NCBI GenBank assembly: GCA_034231615.1
Contig: CM067322.1
Coordinates: 65,439,349 to 65,503,348, forward strand
DNA length: 64,000 nt
Reading direction: 5' to 3'
Source: Meghimatium bilineatum
Taxonomy: Eukaryota > Mollusca > Gastropoda > Stylommatophora > Philomycidae
In this document: positions 53,901 to 64,000 of the stretch, piece after piece
Layout: each line of letters begins with the position of its first letter
Position numbering within the stretch: the stretch's first letter is position 1
Position numbers and translations under genes: made by a program
The notes under the pieces: generated by a model
The model's database searches: none
What the model saw: the letters and a program-made list of their open reading frames with translations, nothing else
Told to the model about the DNA's origin: nothing

Positions 53901-56118
53901 TCTTTTTAAAACTTTTCAACACATTTCATAAATGTATATAGTTTATCATTAGAAATATTTTTTTAAATTTTCTTGTTCAATCTTTTCAACATATTTCATA
54001 AATGTATCTACCGGTAGTTTAACATTAGAAATATATTTTTTTTTAATTCAAACTTTTCAACACATCTTATAAATGTATCTACCTGTAGTTTATCATTAGA
54101 AATATATTTTTTTGATTTTCAAACTTTTCAACATATTTCATAAATGTATCTAGTTTATCACTAGAAATATATTTTTTGATTTTCTTTTCCAAACTTTTCA
54201 ACACATTTCATAAATGTATCTAGTTTATCATTAGAAATATATTTTTTTGGATTTTCAAACTTTTCAACACATTTCATAAGTGTATATAGTTTATCAATAG
54301 AAATTAAGTTTTTGATTTTCTTTTTGAAATATTTCAACACATTTCATAAATGTATCTAGTTTTTATCATTAGAAATATATTTTTTTGATTTTGAAACTTT
54401 TCAACACATTTCATAAATGTATCTAGTTTATCATTAGAAATATATTTTTTTATTTTCAAACTTTTCAACACATTTCATAAATGTATATAGTGTATCAATA
54501 GAAATTTATTTTTTGATTTTCTTTTCCAAACTTTTCATTTCATAAATGTATCTAGTTTAACATTATAAATATATTTTTTGATTTTCTTTTTCAAACCTTT
54601 CAACATATTTCATAAATGTATCTAGTTTATCACTAGGAATATTTATTTTATTTTTTTTTCCAAACTTTTCAATACATCTCATAAATGTATATAGTTTATC
54701 ATTAGAAATATATTTTTTATTTTCAAACTGTTCAACACATCTCATAAATGTATCTACCGGTAGAGTATCACTAGAAATATATTTTTTGATTTTCTTTTTC
54801 AAACTTTTCAACATATTTCATAAATGTATGTAGTTTATCACTAGAAATATATTTTTTGATTTTCTTTTCCAAATTTTTCAACACATTTCATAAATGTATC
54901 TAGTTTATCATTAGAAATATATTTTTTGGATTTTCAAACTTTTCAACACATTTCATAAGTGTATATAGTTTATCAATAGAAATTAATTTTTTGATTTTCT
55001 TTTTGAAATATTTCAACACATTTCATAAATGTATCTAGTTTTTATCATTAGAAATATATTTTTTTTTTGTTGAAACTTTTCAACACATTTCATAAATGTA
55101 TCTAGTTTATCATTAGAAATATATTTTTTGGATTTTCAAACTTTTCAACACATTTCATAAGTGTATATAGTGTATCAATAGAAATTTATTGTTTGATTTT
55201 CTTTTCCAAACTTTTCATTTCATAAATGTATCTAGTTTAACATTAGAAATATATTTTTTGATTTTCTTTTTCAAACCTTTCAACATATTTCATAAATGTA
55301 TCTAGTTTATCACTAGAAATATATCTTTTTATTTTCTTTTTCAAACTTTTCAACACATTTCATAAATGTATATAGTTTATCATTAGAAATATATTTTTTG
55401 ATTTTCAAACTTTTCAACATATTTCATAAATGTATCTAGTTATCACTAGAAATATATTTTTTGATTTTCAAACTTTTCAATACATTTCATAAGTATATAT
55501 AGTGTATCAATAGAAATTTATTTTTTGATTTTCTTTTTCATACTTTTAAACACATTTCATAAATGTATATAGTTTATCATTAGAAATATTTTTTTTTGAT
55601 TTTCAAACTTTTCAACACATTTCATAAATGTATCTAGTTTATCATTAGAAATAAATTTTTTAAATTTTCTTTTTCAATCTTTTCAACACATCTCATACAT
55701 GTATCTACCAGTAGAGTATCACTAGAAATATATTGTTTGATTTTCTTTTTCAAACTTTTCAACACATCTCATAAATTCTACCGGTAGTTTATCATTAGAA
55801 ATATATTTTATTATTTTCTTTTTCAATCTTTTCAACACATCTCATAAATGTATCTACTGGTAGATTATCACTAGAAATATATCTTTTCATTATCTTTTTA
55901 AAACTTTTCAACACATTTCATAAATGTATATAGATTATCATTAGAAATATTTTTTTTTGATTTTCAAACTTTTCAACACATTTCATAAGTGTATATAGTG
56001 TATCAATGGAAATTTATTTTTTGATTTTCTTTTCCAAACTTTTCATTTCATAAATGTATCTAGTTTAACATTAAAAATATATTTTTTGATTTTCTTTTTC
56101 AAACCTTTCAACATATTT
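49350..56118. repeat. Segmental duplication in satellite, offset about 3.87 kb
   Basis: 49350-52250 recurs almost base for base at about 53220-56118. Markers: TGCCAAATTA at 49851/53720, ACATTATAAA at 50691/54560. Among the few differences seen is TTTTC versus TTATC near 52021/55890. This implies a recent duplication of about 2.9 kb. Confidence 0.85.
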
Positions 56119-58770
56119 CATAAATGTATCTAGTTTATCACTAGAAATATATTTTTTGATTTTCTTTTCCAAACTTTTCAACACATTTCATAAATGTATC
56201 TAGTTTATCATTAGAAATATATTTTTTGATTTTCAAACTTTTCAACACATTTCATAAGTGTATATAGTTAGTTTATCAATAGAAATTAATTTTTTGATTT
56301 TCTTTTTGAAATATTTCAACACATTTCATAAATGTATCTAGTTTTTATCATTAGAAATATATTTTTTTTATTTTGAAACTTTTCAACACATTACATAAAT
56401 GTATCTAGTTTATCATTAGAAATATATTTTTTGGATTTTCAAACTTTTCAACACATTTCATAAGTGTATATAGTGTATCAATAGAAATTTATTGTTTGAT
56501 TTTCTTTTCCAAACTATTCATTTCATAAATGTATCTAATTTAACATTAGAAATATATTTTTTGATTTTCTTTTTCAAACCTTTCAACATATTTCATAAAT
56601 GTATCTAGTTTATCACTAGAAATATATCTTTTTATTTTCTTTTTCAAACTTTTCAACACATTTCATAAATGTATATAGTTTATCATTAGAAATATATTTT
56701 TTAATTTTCTTTTTCAATCTTTTCAACACATCTCATAAATGTATCTACCGGTAGATTATCACAAGAAATATATCTTTTCATTTTCTTTTTAAAACTTTTC
56801 AACACATTTCATAAATGTATATAGTTTATCATTAGAAATATTTTTTTAAATTTTCTTGTTCAAACTTTTCAACACATTTCATAAATGTATCTAATTTATC
56901 ATTAGAAAAATATTTCTTTGATTTTGAAACTTTTCAACACATTTCAGCAATGTATCTAGTTTATCATTAGAAATATATTTTTTTATTTTCTTTTTCAATC
57001 TTTTCAATACATCTCATAAATGTATCTACCAGTAGAGTATCACTAGAAATATATTTTTTTATTTTCTTTTTCAAACGTTTCAACACATCTCATAAATTGA
57101 TTGCCAAATTAATAGAAATATATCTTTTCATTTTCTTTTTCAAACTTTTCAACACATCTCATAAATTCTACCGGTAGTTTATCATTAGAAATATATTTTT
57201 TTATTTTCTTTTTCAATCTTTTCAACACATCTCATAAATGTATCTACCGGTAGATTATCACTAGAAATATATCTTTTCATTTTCTTTTTAAAACTTTTCA
57301 ACACATTTCATAAATGTATATAGTTTATCATTAGAAATATTTTTTTAAATTTTCTTGTTCAATCTTTTCAACATATTTCATAAATGTATCTACCGGTAGT
57401 TTAACATTAGAAATATATTTTTTTTTAATTCAAACTTTTCAACACATCTTATAAATGTATCTACCGGTAGTTTATCATTAGAAATATATTTTTTTGATTT
57501 TCAAACTTTTCAACATATTTCATAAATGTATCTAGTTTATCACTAGAAATATATTTTTTGATTTTCTTTTCCAAACTTTTCAACACATTTCATAAATGTA
57601 TCTAGTTATTTATCATTAGAAATATATTTTTTTGGATTTTCAAACTTTTCAACACATTTCATAAGTGTATATAGTTTATCAATAGAAATTAATTTTTTGA
57701 TTTTCTTTTTGAAATATTTCAACACATTTCATAAATGTATCTAGTTTTTATCATTAGAAATATATTTTTTTGATTTTGAAACTTTTCAACACATTTCATA
57801 AATGTATCTAGTTTATCATTAGAAATATATTTTTTTGATTTTCAAACTTTTCAACACATTTCATAAGTGTATAGAGTGTATCAATAGAAATTTATTTTTT
57901 GATTTTCTTTTCCAAACTTTTCATTTCATAAATGTATCTAGTTTAACATTATAAATATATTTTTTGATTTTCTTTTTCAAACCTTTCAACATATTTCATA
58001 AATGTATCTAGTTTATCACTAGGAATATTTTTTTTATTTTTTTTTCCAAACTTTTCAATACATCTCATAAATGTATATAGTTTATCATTAGAAATATATT
58101 TTTTATTTTCAAACTGTTCAACACATCTCATAAATGTATCTACCGGTAGAGTATCACTAGAAATATATTTTTTGATTTTCTTTTTCAAACTTTTCAACAT
58201 ATTTCATAAATGTATGTAGTTTATCACTAGAAATATATTTTTTGATTTTCTTTTCCAAATTTTTCAACACATTTCATAAATGTATCTAGTTTATCATTAG
58301 AAATATATTTTTTGGATTTTCAAACTTTTCAACACATTTCATAAGTGTATATAGTTTATCAATAGAAATTAATTTTTTGATTTTCTTTTTGAAATATTTC
58401 AACACATTTCATAAATGTATCTAGTTTTTATCATTAGAAATATATTTTTTTTTGTTGAAACTTTTCAACACATTTCATAAATGTATCTAGTTTATCATTA
58501 GAAATATATTTTTTGGATTTTCAAACTTTTCAACACATTTCATAAGTGTATATAGTGTATCAATAGAAATTTATTGTTTGATTTTCTATTCCAAACTTTT
58601 CATTTCATAAATGTATCTAGTTTAACATTAGAAATATATTTTTTGATTTTCTTTTTCAAACCTTTCAACATATTTCATAAATGTATCTAGTTTATCACTA
58701 GAAATATATCTTTTTATTTTCTTTTTCAAACTTTTCAACACATTTCATAAATGTATATAGTTTATCATTA
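53400..58770. repeat. Segmental duplication in satellite, offset about 3.38 kb; then a ~1.23-kb periodic zone
   Basis: 53400-55385 recurs at about 56790-58770 (TGCCAAATTA at 53720/57102). From about 57900 to 60800 blocks recur with a spacing near 1.23 kb (for example the frame starts at 57949 and 59181). Confidence 0.78.
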
Positions 58771-61700
58771 GAAATATATTTTTTTATTTTCTTTTTCAAT
58801 CTTTTCAACACATCTCATAAATGTATCTACCGGTAGATTATCACAAGAAATATATCTTTTAATTTTCTTTTTAAAACTTTTCAACACATATCATAAATGT
58901 ATATAGTTTATCATTAGAAATATATTTTTTTGATTTTCAAACTTTTCAACACATTTCATAAGTGTATATAGTTTATCAATAGAAATTAATCTTTTGATTT
59001 TCTTTTTGAAATATTTCAACACATTTCATAAATGTATCTAGTTTTTATCATTAGAAATATATTTTTTTGATTTTCAAACTTTTCAACACATTTCATAAGT
59101 GTATATAGTGTATCAATAGAAATTTATTTTTTGATTTTGTTTTCCAAACTTTTCATTTCATAAATGTATTTAGTTTAACATTAGAAATATATTTTTTGAT
59201 TTTCTTTTTCAAACCTTTCAACATATTTCATAAATGTATCTAGTTTATCACTAGAAATATTTTTTTTATATTTTTTTCCAAACTTTTCAACACATCTCAT
59301 AAATGTATATAGTTTATCATTAGAAATATATTTTTTATTTTCAAACTGTTCAACACATCTCATAAATGTATCTACCGGTAGAGTATCACTAGAAATATAT
59401 TTTTTGATTTTCTTTTTCAAACTTTTCAACATATTTCATAAATGTATCTAGTTTATCACCAGAAATATATTTTTTGATTTTCTTTTCCAAACTTTTCAAC
59501 ACATTTCATAAATGTATCTAGTTTATCATTAGAAATATATTTTTTGGATTTTCAAACTTTTCAACACATTTCATAAGTGTATATAGTTTATCAATAGAAA
59601 TTAATTTTTTGATTTTCTTTTTGAAATATTTCAACACATTTCATAAATGTATCTAGTTTTTATCATTAGAAATATATTTATTTTTTTTTTGAAACTTTTC
59701 AACACATTTCATAAATGTATCTAGTTTATCATTAGAAATATATTTTTTGGATTTTCAAACTTTTCAACACATTTCATAAGTGTATATAGTGTATCAATAG
59801 AAATTTATTGTTTGATTTTCTTTTCCAAACTTTTCATTTCATAAATGTATCTAGTTTAACATTAGAAATATATTTTTTATTTTCTTTTTCAAACCTTTCA
59901 ACATATTTCATAAATGTATCTAGTTTATCACTAGAAATATATCTTTTTATTTTCTTTTTCAAACTTTTCAACACATTTCATAAATGTATATAGTTTATCA
60001 TTAGAAATATATTTTTTTATTTTCTTTTTCAATCTTTTCAACACATCTCATAAATGTATCTACCGGTAGATTATCACAAGAAATATATCTTTTCATTTTC
60101 TTTTTAAAACTTTTCAACACATTTCATAAATGTATATAGTTTATCATTAGAAATATATTTTTTTGATTTTCAAACTTTTCAACACATTTCATAAGTGTAT
60201 ATAGTTTATCAATAGAAATTAATATTTTGATTTTCTTTTTGAAATATTTCAACACATTTCATAAATGTATCTAGTTTTTATCATTAGAAATATATGTTTT
60301 TGATTTTCAAACTTTTCAACACATTTCATAAGTGTATATAGTGTATCAATAGAAATTTATTTTTTGATTTTCTTTTCCAAACTTTTCATTTCATAAATGT
60401 ATCTAGTTTAACATTAGAAATATATTTTTTATTTTCAAACTGTTCAACACATCTCATAAATGTATCTACCGGTAGAGTATCACTAGAAATATATTTTTTG
60501 ATTTTCTTTTTCAAACTTTTCAACATATTTCATAAATGTATCTAGTTTATCACTAGAAATATATTTTTTGATTTTCTTTTCCAAACTTTTCAACACATTT
60601 CATAAATGTATCTAGTTTATCATTAGAAATATATTTTTTGGATTTTCAAACTTTTCAACACATTTCATAAGTGTATATAGTTTATCAATAGAAATTAATT
60701 TTTTGATTTTATTTTTGAAATATTTCAACACATTTCATAAATGTATCTAGTTTTTATCATTAGAAATATTTTTTTTTGATTTTCAAACTTTTCAACACAT
60801 TTCATAAGTGTATATAGTGTATCAATAGAAATTTATTTTTTGATTTTCTTTTCCAAACTTTTCATTTCAGAAATGTATCTAGTTTAACATTAAAAATATA
60901 TGTTTTGATTTTCTTTTTCAAACCTTTCAACATATTTCATAAATGTATCTACCGGTAGTTTATCACTAGAAATATTTTTTAAATTTTCTTTTCCAAACTT
61001 TTCAATACATCTCATAAATGTATATAGTTTATCATTAGAAATATATTTTTTATTTTCAAACTTTTCAACACATTTCATAAATGTATCTAATTTATCATTA
61101 GAAAAATATTTCTTTGATTTTGAAACTTTTCAACACATTTCAGCAATGTATCTAGTTTATCATTAGAAATATATTTTTTTATTTTCTTTTTCAATCTTTT
61201 CAACACATCTCATAAATTTATCTACCAGTAGAGTATCACTAGAAATATATTTTTTGATTTTCTTTTTCAAACTTTTCAACACATCTCATAAATTCTACCG
61301 GTAGTTTATCATTAGAAATATTTTTTGATTTTCTTTTTCAATCTTTTCAACACATCTCATAAATGTATCTCCGGTAGATTATCACTAGAAATATATCTTT
61401 TCATTTTCTTTTTAAAACTTTTCAACACATTTCATAAATGTATATAGTTTATCATTAGAAATATTTTTTTTTATTTTCTTGTTCAAACTTTTCAACATAT
61501 TTCATAAATGTATCTACCGGTAGTTTATCATTAGAAATATTTTTTTTAATTTTCTTTTTCAAACTTTTAAACACATTTCATAAATGTATATAGTTTATCA
61601 TAAGAAATATATTTTTTTTATTTTCTTTTTCAAACTTTTCAACACATCTCATAAATGTATCTACCGGTAGATTATCACTAGAAATATATCTTTTCACTTT

Positions 61701-64000
61701 CTTTTTCAAACTTTTCAACACATTTCTTAAATGTATATAGTTTATCATTAGAAATATTTTTTTTTAATTTTCTTGTTCAAACTTTTCAACACATTTCATA
61801 AATAATATAGTTTATCATTAGAAATAAATTTTTTTATTTTCTTGTTCAAACTTTTCAACATATTTCATAAATGTATATAGTTTATCACTAGAAAATTTTT
61901 ATTTTATTTTCTTTTTCAAACTTTTCAACACTTCTCATAAATGTATCTACAGGTAGTTTATCATTAGAAATATATTTTTTTATTTTCTTTTTCAAACTTT
62001 TCAACACTTCTCATAAATGTATCTACCGTTAGTTTATCATTAGAAATATATTTTTTAATTTTCTTTTTCAATCTTTTCAACACATCTCATAAATGTATCT
62101 ACCGGTAGTTTATCATTAGAAATATATTTTTTTATTTTCTTTTTCAAACTTTTCAAGACATCTCATAAATGTATCTACCGGTAGTTTATCATTAGAAATA
62201 TATTTTTAAATTTTCTTTTTCAAACTTTTCAACACGTCTCATAAATGTATCTACCGGTAGTTTATCATTAGAAATACAAATTTTATATTTTCTTTTTCAA
62301 ACTTTTCAACACGTCTCATAAATGTATCTACTGGTAGATTATCACTAGAAATATATGTTTTCATTTTCTTTTTCAAACTTTTCAACACATTTCATAAATG
62401 TATATAGTTTATCATTAGAAATATATTTTTTATTTTCAAACTTTTCAACACATTTCATAAATGTATCTAATTTATCATTAGAAAAATATTTCTTTGATTT
62501 TGAAACTTTTCAACACATTTCAGCAATGTATCTAGTTTATCATTAGAAATATATTTTTTTATTTTCTTTTTCAATCTTTTCAACACATCTCATAAATGTA
62601 TCTACCAGTAGAGTATCACTAGAAATATATTTTTTTATTTTCTTTTTCAAACGTTTCAACACATCTCATAAATTGATTGTCAAATTAATAGAAATATATT
62701 TTTTGATTTTCTTTTTCAAACTTTTCAACACATCTCATAAATTCTACCGGTAGTTTATCATTAGAAATATTTTTTTATTTTCTTTTTCAATCTTTTCAAC
62801 ACATCTCATAAATGTATCTACCGGTAGATTATCACTAGAAATATATCTTTTCATTTTCTTTTTAAAACTTTTCAACACATTTCATAAATGTATATAGTTT
62901 ATCATTAGAAATATTTTTTTTTATTTTCTTGTTCAAACTTTTCAACATATTTCATAAATGTATCTACCGGTAGTTTATCATTAGAAATATTTTTTTAAAT
63001 TTTCTTTTTCAAACTTTTCAACACATCTAATAAATGTATCTACCGGTAGATTATCACTAGAAATATATATTTTCATTTTCTTTCTCAAACTTTTCAACAC
63101 ATTTCATAAATGTATATAGTTTATCATAAGAAATATATTTTTTTTATTTTCTTTTTCAAACTTTTCAACACATCTCATAAATGTATCTACCGGTAGATTA
63201 TCACTAGAAATATATCTTTTCACTTTCTTTTTCAAACTTTTCAACACATTTCTTAAATGTATATAGTTTATCATTAGAAATATTTTTTTTTAATTTTCTT
63301 GTTCAAACTTTTCAACACATTTCATAAGTGTATATAGTTTATCAATAGAAATTAATTTTTTGATTTTCTTTTTGAAATATTTCAACACATTTCATAAATG
63401 TATCTAGTTTTTATCATTAGAAATATATATATTTTTTTTTTTGAAACTTTTCAACACATTTCATAAATGTATCTAGTTTATCATTAGAAATATATTTTTT
63501 GGATTTTCAAACTTTTCAACACATTTCATAAGTGTATATAGTGTATCAAAAGAAATTTATTGTTTGATTTTCTTTTCCAAACTTTTCATTTCATAAATGT
63601 ATCTAGTTTAGCATTAGAAATATATTTTTTGATTTTCTTTTTCTAACCTTTCAACATATTTCATAAATGTATCTAGTTTATCACTAGAAATATATCTTTT
63701 TATTTTCTTTTTCAAACTTTTCAACACATTTCATAAATGTATATAGTTTATAATTAGAAATATATTTTTTTATTTTCTTTTTCAATCTTTTCAACACATC
63801 TCATAAATGTATCTACCGGTAGATTATCACAAGAAATATATCTTTTCATTTTCTTTTTAAAACTTTTCAACACATTTCATAAGTGTATATAGTTTATCAA
63901 TAGAAATTAATTTTTTGATTTTATTTTTGAAATATTTCAACACATTTCATAAATGTATCTAGTTTTTATCATTAGAAATATTTTTTTATGATTTTCAAAC

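Larger units (their letters stand above)
42400..64000. repeat. AT-rich satellite, unit about 54-69 bp, >21 kb, continues past window end
   Basis: One continuous tandem array of a unit with blocks AAACTTTTCAACACATTTCA, TAAATGTATCTAGTTTATCA and TTAGAAATATATTTTTT. Unit length varies through an optional CTTTTT/CTTGTT block, T-run length and a 6-bp insertion that makes CTACCGGTAG. I estimate roughly 350 units. On the minus strand most units read (S/N)DKLDTFMKYVEKFEKEN-type, about 20 codons, but indels break every frame within about 83 residues. Several unit subtypes recur in fixed order, giving higher-order structure. Kilobase blocks are duplicated with high identity. No other feature was found inside. 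Confidence 0.95.

Noticed and set aside
46351-61078. The 60-83-residue minus-strand frames in the satellite as real genes
   Set aside because: They are short windows between indels of the satellite; the same peptide recurs in hundreds of units and no frame extends beyond a few units.
42400-64000. CRISPR array
   Set aside because: Units are directly adjacent with no unique spacers, all parts of the unit are repeated, and the context is eukaryotic.

Overview
The window looks like accessory, repeat-dominated DNA from an animal nuclear genome. The evidence is two spliced exons of a collagen galactosyltransferase-like gene (minus strand), GT-AG introns, many non-LTR retrotransposon (LINE) remnants, several SINE-like families, piggyBac and hAT DNA transposons, and a large AT-rich satellite. 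A marine invertebrate, possibly a mollusc, would fit the element mix, but nothing here proves the phylum.

Layout. 1-2.2 kb: two LINE remnants (RT with zinc finger; RNase H type) separated by a SINE. 2.7-5.2 kb: an apparently intact piggyBac-type transposase with a CpG-rich upstream region. 6.1-7.7 kb: a decayed hAT transposase split by a SINE that has a 13-bp target-site duplication (TSD). 8-21.7 kb: LINE 3' ends of several lineages, SINEs, minisatellites, G/C homopolymers and the first copy of a 1.2-1.3 kb TSD-flanked non-autonomous retroelement ('R1'). 22-24.3 kb: a 53-bp minisatellite split by R1 and a SINE. 25-32.1 kb: SINEs and two copies of a composite repeat ('E') that carries different minisatellites at equivalent positions. 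32.9-37.8 kb: two COLGALT-like exons on the minus strand; their phases match across a 4.4-kb intron made mostly of mobile elements, including the third E copy. 38.6-42.4 kb: an AT-rich block holding a chain of small decayed minus-strand reading frames, broken by R1, a LINE 3' end and another dispersed repeat ('F'). 42.4-64 kb (end of window): one AT-rich satellite with a basic unit of about 60 bp and kilobase-scale internal duplications.

The most unusual points are these. (i) The satellite's minus strand reads as a degenerate ~20-residue peptide repeat that runs into a non-repetitive reading frame at the array edge. This suggests the satellite grew out of a coding repeat in a virus-like or large-transposon-like AT-rich insertion. 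(ii) Three copies of repeat E have independently expanded different minisatellites at the same three positions. (iii) R1 has three copies, each with clear TSDs and the same 5' end. (iv) Two SINE families share a 3' tail with an RNase H LINE, which is a plausible mobilising partner. (v) The COLGALT-like last exon has a one-base frameshift just before a KDEF C-terminus.

All identifications come from reading the sequence; no database search was run. Repeat family names (SINE-A, SINE-B, R1, E, F) are local labels. Boundaries are exact where TSDs are quoted and approximate (tens of bases) elsewhere.
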